A DNA stretch of 64,000 bases from positions 3,180,501 to 3,244,500 of the forward strand of contig NZ_JAPFCC010000001.1 in NCBI RefSeq assembly GCF_025562715.2. Reading direction: 5' to 3'. The stretch comes from Endozoicomonas gorgoniicola. Its GTDB lineage: Bacteria > Pseudomonadota > Gammaproteobacteria > Pseudomonadales > Endozoicomonadaceae. A model generated the notes under the pieces. The model was not told the origin of the DNA, did not search any database, and saw only the letters and a program-made list of their open reading frames with translations. Shown here one piece after another: positions 17,400-26,653 of the stretch. The position numbers and the translations under genes are program-made. Every line of letters starts with the position of its first letter. The first letter of the stretch is position 1.

Positions 17400-19108
17400 G
17401 AGCCTGACCGAGAATAGGATTTATCTGATATAATAGCGTTCAAAACGCAGCCCTGATGAAGCCTGATGTCGCCACCACCAAAATTCAAGGATAGCCCTGT
17501 TGAGTTCGACCAGCACCTGCTGTTTCCAACCAACATCTTTGATCTTCTTCCCAAAGATCATGACTGCTACATCTATGAGACCATCTTCCAGAACATTGAT
17601 ACCTCGGAAGTTGAAAAGCAGTACCATCACCTTGGACAGCATGCCTACCCACCCAAGCTGATCGTAGGTATCCTGATCTACGCCTACAGTCATGGTGTAT
17701 TCAGCTCCCGTGAAATAGAAAAACGGTGTCGGCAGGACTTGGCATTCATGTACATCTCTCAGATGAATTGCCCAAACTTTCGGGTCCTGGGGGACTTCCG
17801 CAAAAACAACCTGTCGTTTTTTCATGACTGTTTCAAACAGTCCGTCAAGCTGGCGATGGAGCTGAAACTGGCATCGCTTGGGCATATCAGCCTGGATGGT
17901 TCGAAATTCAAAGCCAACAGTTCAAAGCATAAGGCCATGAGCTACGGCCGGCTTAAAGCCAAAGAGGCAGAACTCAGCGCTGAGGTTGATGAACTGATCA
18001 AAAAAGCCAGCCAGTGCGATCAGGAAGAAGACGACGCCTACAAAGAAACCAATGGCTACAGTATTCCTGAAGACCTCCAGTTTAAAGAAGAACGGCTGAA
18101 GAAAATTAAGGCTGCCAAAAAAGCACTGGAAGAGCGTGAGAAAGCCCTCAATCCGGACGAGCCAATAGACGACAAGAAACAGATTAGCTTTGCAGACCAT
18201 GATGCCCGGGTGATGAGCAAGAAAGGGTACTGCGAATACAGCTACAATGCCCAAATTAATGTAGATGCGGATCACCAGATCATTGTTGGCCAACACATCA
18301 GCCAGCGCGCCAACGACGTACAGGAAGTAGAACCTGCTCTTCAGGCTTTGTCAGAATCTACCGATGGCGCAGCTGTGGATAAATGGAGTATGGACAACGG
18401 CTATTTTTCAGGGCCAAATCTGCACACCTTGGATAAACACGGAATAGACGGTTATATCGCTACTGATAAGGAAGAAAAACCGGCTGTCACGAACCTTGAA
18501 AATACTGATCGAAAATTTGTCAAAGCGGATTTTACATACAATATTGAAGCTGACGTCTTCATCTGTCCGGCTGGGGAAAAATTGGTTACCAATCCAGCCA
18601 GTAAAGCTAAGAGGAAAGGCTACCGGGCAAACAAGGAAGTATGCCGAGAGTGCGCTTACCGCTCCAGATGCAGTGGCTCCAAGAAAAGTGCAGGCAAGGT
18701 AATTCGCACAGACAAGTTTGAAACTGCACGACAAGCCATGAATAAAAAAATGGAAACAAGCGAAGCGAAAGCGGTATACGAACGTCGCAAAGTAATAGCG
18801 GAACCGCCGTTTGGTCAGATAAAAAACTCTGGATTCAGGAGTTTCAGTCTGCGCGGGAAAGAGAAAGTGGAAGCAGAGTTTTCACTGGTATGCACAGTGC
18901 ATAATTTCAAAAAAATTGTGAAGAAAGCTTTAACGGGGTCACTCCGTCTTGAGGATTTAAAAAAGGTTGAAAAAGCGGCATAAAGGTAAAGAAAAGCTGT
19001 AAATTGGCAAAAATGAGCAAATCAACCTCAAAAAGTGGTTGTTTTTTGCTCATTTTGAATTTTGCGAAACCTTTAGGAGGACTGCCTAAGCTATTCTCGG
19101 TCAGGCTC
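17400..19108 (+). mobile_element. IS1182-family element B within hsdR
   Basis: A 1709-bp element with perfect 18-bp inverted repeats, GAGCCTGACCGAGAATAG. It is flanked by CTAG at 17396-17399 and 19109-19112. Its first seven bases match those of element A and then diverge. After the right CTAG the hsdR frame resumes (VGNKDYRKELDRQ). Confidence 0.94.
17466..18983 (+). CDS. IS1182-family transposase (element B)
   Basis: A 505-residue transposase of the IS1182 family. Signature segments: FDLLPKDHDCYIYETIFQNI, then GILIYAYSHGVFSSREIEKR, then the first Asp in ISLDGSKFKANSSKHKAMS, the second in SMDNGYFSGPNL, and the Glu in RRKVIAEPPFGQIKNSGFRS. Unlike the element A protein it keeps a Cys cluster (FICPAGEK ... 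CRECAYRSRCSGSKK) before the last motif. The frame is intact. Confidence 0.94.
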   Translation: MSPPPKFKDSPVEFDQHLLFPTNIFDLLPKDHDCYIYETIFQNIDTSEVEKQYHHLGQHAYPPKLIVGILIYAYSHGVFSSREIEKRCRQDLAFMYISQMNCPNFRVLGDFRKNNLSFFHDCFKQSVKLAMELKLASLGHISLDGSKFKANSSKHKAMSYGRLKAKEAELSAEVDELIKKASQCDQEEDDAYKETNGYSIPEDLQFKEERLKKIKAAKKALEEREKALNPDEPIDDKKQISFADHDARVMSKKGYCEYSYNAQINVDADHQIIVGQHISQRANDVQEVEPALQALSESTDGAAVDKWSMDNGYFSGPNLHTLDKHGIDGYIATDKEEKPAVTNLENTDRKFVKADFTYNIEADVFICPAGEKLVTNPASKAKRKGYRANKEVCRECAYRSRCSGSKKSAGKVIRTDKFETARQAMNKKMETSEAKAVYERRKVIAEPPFGQIKNSGFRSFSLRGKEKVEAEFSLVCTVHNFKKIVKKALTGSLRLEDLKKVEKAA

Positions 19109-19112
19109 CTAG

Positions 19113-20395
19113 TGGGCAATAAAGACTATCGCAAAGAGCTGGATCGCCAGTTTAAAAACGAGAAGTCCAACTTCAAAATCGCCATTGTGGTGGATATGTG
19201 GCTGACCGGCTTTGACGTGCCGTTCCTCGATACGATTTATATTGATAAGCCGATCCAGAAACATAACCTGATCCAGACCATTTCCCGGGTGAACCGCAAG
19301 TTCTCCGGCAAGGACAAGGGACTGGTGGTGGATTACATCGGCATCAAGAGCCAGATGAATCAGGCACTGGCGCAGTTCTCGAAAGCGGATGAGGCGAATT
19401 TTGAGGATGTTCAGCAGTCGGTGATCGTGGTGAAAGACCATCTCGACCTGTTGCGGCAGATGTTTCATAAGTTCGATGCGTCGTCTTATTTCTCTGGACA
19501 CCCCGTAGAGCAGTTAAGCTGTCTGAACAATGCCGCCGAGTTTGTGCTGAAGTTTGGCACGCTAGAAAAACGCTTTATGGCACTGGTGAAGCGTCTGAAA
19601 GCAGCTTATGACGTGTGTTGTGGCAGTGAGCTGTTAACTGGGGAGGAGCGGGACCGGATTCATTTTTATCTGGCGGTGCGTTCCATTGTCTTTAAGCTGA
19701 CCAGGGGCGAAGCACCGGATACGGCACAGATGAACGCCAAAGTTCGGGAGCTGATTGCCCAGGCGATTCAGAGCGATGGTGTGGAGGAAATCTTCCGTCT
19801 TGGAGAGGATGGAGCAGCAGAAATTGATATTTTCGATGAGGATTATCTTGCCAAGATCGACAAGATCAAGCTGCCCCACACCAAAATCCAGCTGTTGCAG
19901 AAGATGCTTGCCAAGGCCATTGAGGGCTTTAAGGAAACCAACCGGGCAAAGGGCATTGAGTTTACCCAGAAGTTTCAGTCGCTGGTGAATCGCTACAACG
20001 AGCGCAGGGAAGAAGATGTGCTGGTAAGCGAGGTGCTGGAAGAGTTCTCGGATGAAATCCTCAACCTGATGGCAGACCTTAAGCGGGAGATGTCGTCTTT
20101 TGATGGCATGGGTATCAGCTTTGAAGAGAAAGCCTTCTACGACATTCTGATGTCGCTGGCGGTGAAGTATGACTTCTCTTATCCCGAAGATAAGCTGGTT
20201 GAGCTGTCGCAGGAGGTTAAGGGCGTGGTAGACGACAAAGCCCGTTTTCCGGACTGGAATAACCGGGATGATATCAAGGCTTCGCTGAAGGTTGACCTGA
20301 TCCTGCTGCTGGCGAAATTTGGGTATCCGCCGGTAAGTCGGGATGAGGTGTATAAAGAGATATTTGAGCAGGCGGAGAATTTTAAGAAGACCTGA
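19113..20395 (+). pseudogene. hsdR: hsdR, C-terminal segment, interrupted
   Basis: Third piece of HsdR, starting after the CTAG at 19109-19112. It has the remaining helicase motifs (MWLTGFDVPFLDTIYIDKPI, then TISRVNRKFSGKDKGLVVDY) and the C-terminal helical region. The present stop TGA at 20393-20395 is supplied by the IS30 end. The native end, read across the IS30, is ...ENFKKNRL followed by TGA at 21523-21525, so that insertion changes only the last three residues (NRL to T). Confidence 0.93.
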
Positions 20396-21511
20396 ATTCG
20401 TATCATAAGTGCATAACCTCTGTAACCAGAGGATTGTTTCAGAACCTTTGAAGTGAATCAGAACTCAGGGGTATTCTGTAAAGCAACCAAACCATACAGA
20501 GGAAGCCAAGGATGGCCTATACACACCTGAGCTCTGAAGAGAGATATTATATCGAAACTGAACTCAAAAATGGGACTTCACAAAACAAAATTGCTAAAAA
20601 GCTTGGCCGTTCACAGCCTACCGTGTCGCGAGAAGTAAACCGCAATAAAGGGCAAAGAGGGTACAGGCACCAACAGGCTAATCGCACAGCTCGGCAGCGG
20701 CACAAAGATAAGCCAAAAGCTATTAAGCTGACAGACGACATTAAACAACGTATTTCAAACGATATCCGTTCAGATTGGAGTCCTGAACAAGTGGCTGGAA
20801 GGCTTGAAAAGGACGGTGTAATCAAGCTGCATCATGAGACGATTTATCAATTTGTAGCGGATGATAAACGGCGCGGAGGCTCGCTCTATAAGCACTTGAG
20901 GCACCAGAAAAAAACTTATCGAAAGCGATACGGTTCAGCTCATAACCGAACCGGTATACCAAATCGGGTTGGCATTGAAGAACGCCCCGAAGTGGTCAAC
21001 AACAGAGAGCGAGTTGGTGACTGGGAAGCTGATACTGTAATAGGTAAAAATCATAAAGGAGCCATCGCTACATTAGATGAACGAAAAACCAAGCTTCGCC
21101 TTGCTGTCCCTCTACCAGGCAAGAAGGCAAAAGCGGTTAAACAGGGAATAATTGACGTACTCAAGCCTCTGAAAAGGTTTGTAAAGACAATAACATACGA
21201 CAATGGAAAGGAGTTTGTTCAGCATGAATCAATTGCCAAAGCTTTAAAATGTGACAGCTACTTTGCTGCCCCCTACCATTCTTGGGAAAGAGGCCAGAAT
21301 GAGAATGCTAATGGTTTGCTAAGGCAGTATTTCCCCAAGTCGATGGAGCTTAATGGCGTGACAGAAAAAGATGTCATCATTGCAGTGGATAAGCTGAACA
21401 ACAGGCCAAGAAAGTGCCTGGGCTACAAGACTCCTTATGAGGCATTTAAAGAGTCAACTGGAATAGATGCAAGAAAAGTCATGGGTTATGCACTTATGAC
21501 TTGAATTCAGG
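20391..21511 (+). mobile_element. IS30-family insertion sequence, copy 2
   Basis: Complete 1121-bp element with the same ends as copy 1 (CCTGAATTC...). It is flanked by the 3-bp duplication AGA at 20388-20390 and 21512-21514. It sits within the last four codons of hsdR, in the same direction as the gene. Confidence 0.95.
20512..21504 (+). CDS. IS30-family transposase
   Basis: A 330-residue DDE transposase, identical in sequence to that at 102-1094 (helix-turn-helix NKIAKKLGRSQPTVSREV; catalytic GDWEADTVIG, TYDNGKEF, NENANGLL). Identity of the two copies points to recent movement within this genome. Confidence 0.95.
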   Translation: MAYTHLSSEERYYIETELKNGTSQNKIAKKLGRSQPTVSREVNRNKGQRGYRHQQANRTARQRHKDKPKAIKLTDDIKQRISNDIRSDWSPEQVAGRLEKDGVIKLHHETIYQFVADDKRRGGSLYKHLRHQKKTYRKRYGSAHNRTGIPNRVGIEERPEVVNNRERVGDWEADTVIGKNHKGAIATLDERKTKLRLAVPLPGKKAKAVKQGIIDVLKPLKRFVKTITYDNGKEFVQHESIAKALKCDSYFAAPYHSWERGQNENANGLLRQYFPKSMELNGVTEKDVIIAVDKLNNRPRKCLGYKTPYEAFKESTGIDARKVMGYALMT

Positions 21512-21530
21512 AGAATCGGTTGTGATGAGG

Positions 21531-21553
21531 AGCCGCCTTTTGGGCGGCTTTTT
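21531..21553 (+). terminator. Rho-independent terminator of the hsd operon
   Basis: AGCCGCC, a TTTT loop, then GGCGGCT followed by a T run. It lies six bases past the native hsdR stop at 21525 and closes the original hsdMSR operon. Confidence 0.85.
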
Positions 21554-21994
21554 CTGGTCACGTTTCAAACAGTTTGATACCACATCCGTGAGATGAACTC
21601 TCCGATCACCTTACAAAGGCAGCAGTGTCGAACACCTGTTGCCTATGAAGCTGACACAGGGTGATTTAAAAATAGCGGATTGGTGGAAATAGGGGTAGAT
21701 GGGGTTCCCCAACCGCTTACGATTAAACGATTACCTTGCAATGGGTGAAGGCCGGCAGGGATACCGACGGGATGAAGCCAGCCTTGCGGAAAAGTACTGG
21801 AAGACCAAAGGGTTGATTTGGTTATCGTAACCGCCGGGCTGCTTCAGGATCAGGAGGCGATGCTCCGGATCAGTGAGGATCAGGAGCAGCTCGATAAATA
21901 CCTGGAACAGCAGGCGGAGGTTTGCAGGGAGTTCCCGGGGCAGACGTTTTATGATCTGGGAAGTTACCTGTGAACACTGAACATTATCAAGACC
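21554..21994 (+). other. No complete gene; remnant reading frame
   Basis: No start-to-stop gene can be supported. From about 21776 to 21973 a plus-strand frame without a start codon reads KVLEDQRVDLVIVTAGLLQD, continuing to LEQQAEVCREFPGQTFYDLG and a TGA. It has natural-looking composition and may be the tail of a lost gene, but I do not recognise the family. Confidence 0.35.
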
Positions 21995-22492
21995 TTATGT
22001 ATTAAGAAGCTCTTCTAAATATTTCAGATGTTTTTGAGCATCTTCATGCCCTTGGTTCGCAGCTTTACGCGACCAGTAGAACGACTGTTCGATACTTTTT
22101 TTCACACCCCTACCATGAAAATACATTAAACCCAACAAGCATTGGGCATCTGCATCCCCCTGATCTGCGGCCTTGCGATACCAGGCAACGGCCTGTTCGT
22201 CACTCTGTTTTACGCCAAGGCCATAATCATACATTATACCCAATGAGAACTGAGAATCTGCATACCCCTGCTCTGCGGCCTTGCGATGCCAGGCAACGGC
22301 CTGTTCGTCACTTTGTGTTACACCATGGCCTTTGGAATACATAAAACCCAAGGAATATTGGGCAGCTGCATGCCCCTGCTCTGCGGCCTTGCGATGCGAG
22401 GCTGCGGCCTGCTCGTAACTTTGATCTGATACACCACCGGAACCTACAGCGGACAAAGACAAAAATAACAAACTGAATAGCGTATTTCTTAA
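21995..22492 (-). pseudogene. Sel1-repeat protein, split by an insertion in its signal peptide
   Basis: The frame encodes three to four Sel1-type repeats (QAVAWHRKAAEQGYADSQFS, LGIMYDYGLGVKQSDE; the next repeats end near the stop). Such repeats form TPR-like superhelices for protein contacts and are common in exported, host-facing proteins. The IS1380-type element cuts the gene at TTAA (22489-22492 / 24213-24216). Across the element the native start is ATG CGC at 24222-24217, giving MRLRNTLFSLLFLSLSAVGS, a good signal peptide, and a 504-base (168-codon) gene. Today the frame runs into the element and could begin at an ATG there (22555), which would replace the first residues and spoil the signal peptide. 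Confidence 0.85.
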
Positions 22493-24212
22493 CCCGGATA
22501 TTTCATAAAAAGAGGCAAGTTCCGCCCAATCACTTGATATAATTGGGTCGACCAAAAAAATGCTTCGGAAGAAGCAAACCGGAACTTGCCATGAACAAAC
22601 TTACACAAGAACAGCTTCGTTTTCACCCCTCCAACGGAAAAACTATCCGGGCAGACTTCAATGGCGGAGAATTATCCTCTGATTTTGGCGCCCTGATGCT
22701 ACGTGAAACAATGCTTCACAGCGGTATCATATCCAGGCTGACTGACGGCATTGACGATAAACGTCATCAATCCTACATCGACCACACCCTGCAAGAACTC
22801 ATTGCCCAAAGAGTTCTGCAAATGGCCTGTGGTTATGAAGATGCAAACGACAGCAACCATCTGCGTAAAGACCCAATCTTTAAGCTTGCCAATGGAAGAA
22901 ACCCACTGGACGATGATAACCATCTGGCTTCCGCTCCAACGTATACAAGGCTTGGTCAGTCCATGACCAAACGGGATATTTATAATATGACCAAAGCACT
23001 GGCTGATCACTTCATCAGCAGTTATGAATACCCACCATTAGCCATCATTATCGACCTGGATCATACGCCTGCTATCACCCATGGCGGCCAGCAGATGAAC
23101 CTGTTCAACGCCAAATATCAAGACTACTGTTACTTGCCCTTAATGATCTTTGAGGGGCTCAGCGGCAAGCTGATCACTTCGATCCTGCGTCCTGGAAAAA
23201 CACCCACAGGCCGAGAGAATGCAGCTATTCTCCAGCGCCTCATTAAGCTGATCCGTACAAGATGGCCGAAAACCCATTTACTGGTTCGTGGGGATAGCCA
23301 CTTTGCCCAACCAGAGTTAATGCAGGTTGTTCAGGATGACCCTCACTCCGACTACGTGCTGGGAAAAGGCGCAGGACACAAGACGGCCTTGCGACCTAAA
23401 GCCAAAGAGTTGCTGGATGAAGCGCGGAAAGCTCTCGACGTTAAAACCGGGCTGGCAAAACTGAACAACATGCCAGAGCCTGAGCGACTCAAGCTCTACG
23501 GAGAAACGGACTATCAGGCAAAAAGCTGGAAAGGGCTGGACACCCGGATAATCTATAAGGCAGAGGTCAACCAGAAAGGCGACAACCCCCGTTTTATTGT
23601 GACGTCAATGAAGGAGACTTCACCTGAGGATATTTATGAAAAGCTTTACTGCCCCAGAGGGCAGGATGAGAATTTCATCAAACACCTGAAAAGTGATTTG
23701 TCCGGTGACCGGTTGTCAGATCAGGGCTTTCTGGCAAACCATCTGAGAATGTTTTACGCCTGCGCGGCTTACGTTCTTCATCATGAGCTGAGAACTAAAG
23801 CTCTGAAAGGTACAGAGCTGGAAAAAGCCCAGCCATCAACGGTGATAGTAAAGCTCTGCAAGATTGCGGTTAAGGTGGTTGAGTATAAAGACCGAATCAA
23901 ACTGCACTTGCCTCGCAGCTGCCCAATAAAAGGGCTTTTGCAGCATATAACCGAAGTCTTTTACTCAATGCCGCTGTCTCGACCGGGATAGTCAGCTTCA
24001 TAAACTCAATCAGACTAAAATAGTGACCAACAGAAAGAGTGTTGGGGAATTCTGTTGTCCTGAAAAAGCAGGTGCTGATCAAAAAACATCCGAATTGATG
24101 GTGAGTTCGGGTTGTAATACCTTTTTCATGGAGAGTAGAGCAACAGACCTCCGAAAAAATCAGAATGGAATGTTTTTTCCGGAACTTGTTGCTCATTTAT
24201 GAAATATTCGGG
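22493..24212 (+). mobile_element. IS1380-family element A within the Sel1-repeat gene
   Basis: A 1720-bp element whose ends read CCCGGATATTTCATAAA and CCCGAATATTTCATAAA inward. It is flanked by the 4-bp repeat TTAA. The 4-5 bp duplication and ends starting with CC fit IS1380. Confidence 0.92.
22591..23991 (+). CDS. IS1380-family transposase (element A)
   Basis: A 466-residue DDE transposase. IS1380-type motifs: N-terminal RADFNGGELSSDFGALMLRE and MACGYEDANDSNHLRKDPIF; first Asp in IIIDLDHTPAITHGGQQM (about 150); second in LLVRGDSHFAQPELM (about 230); Glu region in CPRGQDENFIKHLKSDLSG (about 355). The start at MNKLTQEQL was preferred to the upstream ATG at 22543, which lies in the terminal repeat region. 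The frame is intact. Confidence 0.93.
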   Translation: MNKLTQEQLRFHPSNGKTIRADFNGGELSSDFGALMLRETMLHSGIISRLTDGIDDKRHQSYIDHTLQELIAQRVLQMACGYEDANDSNHLRKDPIFKLANGRNPLDDDNHLASAPTYTRLGQSMTKRDIYNMTKALADHFISSYEYPPLAIIIDLDHTPAITHGGQQMNLFNAKYQDYCYLPLMIFEGLSGKLITSILRPGKTPTGRENAAILQRLIKLIRTRWPKTHLLVRGDSHFAQPELMQVVQDDPHSDYVLGKGAGHKTALRPKAKELLDEARKALDVKTGLAKLNNMPEPERLKLYGETDYQAKSWKGLDTRIIYKAEVNQKGDNPRFIVTSMKETSPEDIYEKLYCPRGQDENFIKHLKSDLSGDRLSDQGFLANHLRMFYACAAYVLHHELRTKALKGTELEKAQPSTVIVKLCKIAVKVVEYKDRIKLHLPRSCPIKGLLQHITEVFYSMPLSRPG

Positions 24213-24340
24213 TTAAGCGCATTAGTACACCAAACAACGTAATAAACGACAGAATAATAGGAATTTTACTCTGAAAGACTGATATCTAAATACACGTACT
24301 TATGCTTGACACACAGAGAGAGCGAGGAGATTTAATTAGG

Positions 24341-24708
24341 GTAAGCGTCAGGCCAACTACATCTACTACTCCACTGTAAAATCCTGAACACTAATGCTTC
24401 CAAACATTCAGGAAGTTGCCATGACAACCCATCGCCCCACCGATTTCTGGAAACACCTTATCCGAGCCTGGAACAAAAGCGGGCTCTCCCAGTCCGAATA
24501 TGCCCGCAGGCATGAACTCCCGGTTAAAACATTCGGATACCATAAAAGACGCCTCGATAATCAAAGGATCATTCAGTCCGCTCTCTATTCAAAAGAGCCA
24601 AAGCCTTTGATTCCTGTTTCCGTCGCACAAGAGCCGGAACCTCAAAAAACACCGGAAACAGGCATCACCCTTGTCAGCCCCGGAATGGGAGTGGAGATAT
24701 GTTTCTGA
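24341..24708 (+). mobile_element. IS66-family remnant (left end)
   Basis: GTAAGCGTCAGGCCAAC at 24341 resembles the left end of IS66-family elements. It is followed at 24421 by a TnpA-type gene. TnpB and the TnpC transposase are missing, so only the left end remains. Confidence 0.7.
24421..24708 (+). CDS. IS66 TnpA-like protein
   Basis: A 95-residue protein beginning MTTHRPTDFWKHLIRAWNKS, then GLSQSEYARRHELPVKTFGY and HKRRL, the helix-turn-helix of IS66 accessory protein TnpA. The C-terminus (ITLVSPGMGVEICF) ends just where the family normally continues, so the gene is probably cut off by a few residues. The upstream ATG at 24394 is in the terminal region and is less likely. Without TnpB and TnpC it has no known role. 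Confidence 0.75.
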   Translation: MTTHRPTDFWKHLIRAWNKSGLSQSEYARRHELPVKTFGYHKRRLDNQRIIQSALYSKEPKPLIPVSVAQEPEPQKTPETGITLVSPGMGVEICF

Positions 24709-25056
24709 TATATCCAGCTACCGAGGTTTTCAGAGATCCGTTGCCTGTATTTGAGTTAAGTGCTGAGCTGCGACTGTGGGCTGTACCGTTTGACATTGAT
24801 CGGGGGGAGCTTTCTTTGGGGGGTAAGGCTGAAGGTGAGATATTCAATGATATCCTTGCAGGGCTGCACGTTACCCTGCCTGCTGCCTCATCGGAGCGGT
24901 TCGCTTCAGAATCCTTCTGATTTTTCGTAGCGAAGTAATGGAACCAAAGCCTCTCTTCCGGGAGGCTATATAAGAATTTCTTATTGTTGATATTCGGAAG
25001 AGATACAGCCGCTGGCAATAATCCGATATTGCGGCTGAACCTTGTCGCATATGGCT
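24709..25056. other. No recognisable gene
   Basis: A plus-strand frame (24699-24920, 73 codons) and a minus-strand frame (25018-24674, 114 codons) overlap here. Neither matches a family I know, and composition does not favour either. A short inverted repeat lies near 24950 (CCTCTCTTCCGGGAGG). Confidence 0.35.
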
Positions 25057-25260
25057 CTACTCGAAAAAAATCTTTATCTCTACATCCAGTGCCTGCGCCA
25101 GGCGATGCATTGTCATCAGAGTAGGATTTCGTTGACCGTGTTCTATTTCACTGATATCCGGATTATGTAGGCCAGCTCTGTGAGCCAGCTCCTCTTGGCT
25201 GAGACCTTGCTGCTTTCTCAGCTCTTTTAGCTTGCGTCCGAACTGCTGCTTTGGATCCAA
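25057..25260 (-). CDS. Small XRE-family transcription regulator
   Basis: A 67-residue protein that is a single Cro/C1-type helix-turn-helix: FGRKLKELRKQQGLSQEELA, then HRAGLHNPDISEIEHGQRNP, then TLMTMHRLAQALDVEIKIFF. Such single-domain regulators are typical antitoxin or phage-type repressors. It diverges from the gene at 25438; the AT-rich 25261-25437 stretch between them contains direct TATATCCTAAATTT-like sequence and would be its likely operator region. No toxin gene is adjacent. Confidence 0.8.
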   Translation of the reverse strand: MDPKQQFGRKLKELRKQQGLSQEELAHRAGLHNPDISEIEHGQRNPTLMTMHRLAQALDVEIKIFFE

Positions 25261-25437
25261 AATTTATTCCTTACAAAAGTAAGGAATAGTCAGAACAGGA
25301 GCAAAAATCGTCTATAGTATATATCCTAAATTTTTGTTTTTTGAGATCGCAGCTCCCCTTCTTTTGTAACGATGATTTCTGTACAGCTCAGCAAATAAAC
25401 CTATTCAGAGTCGTATAGTGTGCCGAGGCTCCATAAG

Positions 25438-25920
25438 ATGGCCGAGAAAAGACGTAGAAAATCGAATTATTCCCCTGAATTTATGGATAAAGCTGTGGAC
25501 ATTGCTTTGGCATCGATTCTCCCTGACAAAGAGGTGGCAAGATTGTTAGGAGTCAATGCCAGCACTCTGGCTACATGGAAGGGTAAGAGGGCAAGGATGA
25601 TAATTGGGCCTCAGCAGCCACAGGAAGCCATGTCATTCGAGATAGAAGAGGAGCAGGATGCTGCTGATGTCTCAGATAATGAATCTTTTGACGCCAGCCC
25701 TTATGAGGCTTCAGATGAGCCGATTCCGCCTCAGCCTGACGCATCCTCTCAGGACGCACCCTCTCAGCATGAAGATGTAAAGCTGATCCTCAACGATGTG
25801 GCCAAGCTGATCCCCGAGGAAATTAACCAGCTCAGGAGAGAAAATCTCAGACTAAAAAATGAGAAGGATGTTTTGCAGGAGGCTCTTATCATCCTGGCTG
25901 GTTCATACCTGCGAGCTTAG
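25438..25920 (+). CDS. Helix-turn-helix / coiled-coil protein, IS3 OrfA-like N-terminus
   Basis: A 160-residue protein. The N-terminus (RRKSNYSPEFMDKAVDIALA, then LPDKEVARLLGVNASTLATW) is a helix-turn-helix like that of IS3-type OrfA proteins. A long acidic, Pro/Ser-rich linker follows (residues 65-115), then a leucine-zipper-like coiled coil (INQLRRENLRLKNEKDVLQE). No OrfB with a DDE core follows and no terminal repeats were found, so it may be a domesticated regulator and not a transposon protein. The start MAEKRRRKS was preferred to the ATG at 25420. Confidence 0.55.
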   Translation: MAEKRRRKSNYSPEFMDKAVDIALASILPDKEVARLLGVNASTLATWKGKRARMIIGPQQPQEAMSFEIEEEQDAADVSDNESFDASPYEASDEPIPPQPDASSQDAPSQHEDVKLILNDVAKLIPEEINQLRRENLRLKNEKDVLQEALIILAGSYLRA

Positions 25921-26254
25921 CCAATAAATGTCACAAAGACCAACCCGGCTGCTGAGCACAACTTCCTTCAACCAACCACGCCACTGTTTCCTGTTCAGCT
26001 TACCCATCGAAGGTTAAATGGTGTCAGCGAAGTCATCGCAGACATCGTACCCTCCAAAGCTTTAAACATCTCATAGTAGCGCTCACCTTGTTCCTGGCCC
26101 ATGTTCTCTCACCTTCAAAAAGTGGTCATAGTTTCCTTTTCAACACTGGCATGCTTGGAGTTGGGACTGTCAGTTTGTTCATCTTTTCGCTCGTAAGCGG
26201 CTGCTATTTTTTTGTATGCGACCTTCCTTGTTTTGAAATATGATTTCCGGTCAA
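25921..26254 (-). other. Intergenic stretch with a possible 35-residue gene
   Basis: On the minus strand a short frame runs from ATG at 26102 to TGA at 25995 (MGQEQGERYYEMFKALEGTM ..., 35 residues), preceded by GAAGGTGAGAG, a fair ribosome site. It lies downstream of the gin operon on the same strand. No family is recognised and it may be a fragment. Confidence 0.3.
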
Positions 26255-26653
26255 TTACACCTTAATACGATGCACATTAGGTGAATCTTTCCTTGTAGCA
26301 GTTTTATAGCGATGCAGCTCCCAAGTCAGTTGTGCAATCTGATCTGCCATTGCTTTCATCTCGGCTTGAAACTGTCCATTTTCCGCTTTCAGCTTGCTGT
26401 TTCTCGCTTCCAGTGCATCAAATCTTTCTTTTGCGACTATTCTACGCTGGCCTTTCGTGACAGGGGCTGCGGCAAGATTCGATTGTTGCTGCCTTGCTTT
26501 CTCTGCCAGAACGATCTCTCGCAAAACCGGATGATTCTTTAGCGAACCATTTGCGACACCCGCCCGCTTTTCCACCGCTGATGGGTTAATTTTTTTCTTC
26601 TCTTTGCGTAGCGCTTCAAGAGCATTTTCCAGTTTGGTCTTTACGCTTGGCAT
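26255..26653 (-). CDS. ginD: GinD-like small protein of the recombinase operon
   Basis: A 132-residue basic protein. The first half (ENALEALRKEKKKINPSAVE, then KRAGVANGSLKNHPVLREIV) looks like the DUF6262/TnpC-type helix-turn-helix of Tn554-like transposons. The second half is a coiled coil (DALEARNSKLKAENGQFQAE, MKAMADQIAQLTWELH). It is the last gene of a four-gene operon and its ATG overlaps the stop of the third recombinase gene. In GInt islands the fourth gene, ginD, is needed for recombination; this match rests on position, size and fold. Confidence 0.65.
   Translation of the reverse strand: MPSVKTKLENALEALRKEKKKINPSAVEKRAGVANGSLKNHPVLREIVLAEKARQQQSNLAAAPVTKGQRRIVAKERFDALEARNSKLKAENGQFQAEMKAMADQIAQLTWELHRYKTATRKDSPNVHRIKV

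Noticed and set aside
95..21511. Composite transposon made of the two IS30 copies
   Set aside because: Each copy has its own matched 3-bp duplication (AAA and AGA); a composite transposon would show one duplication at its outer ends only.
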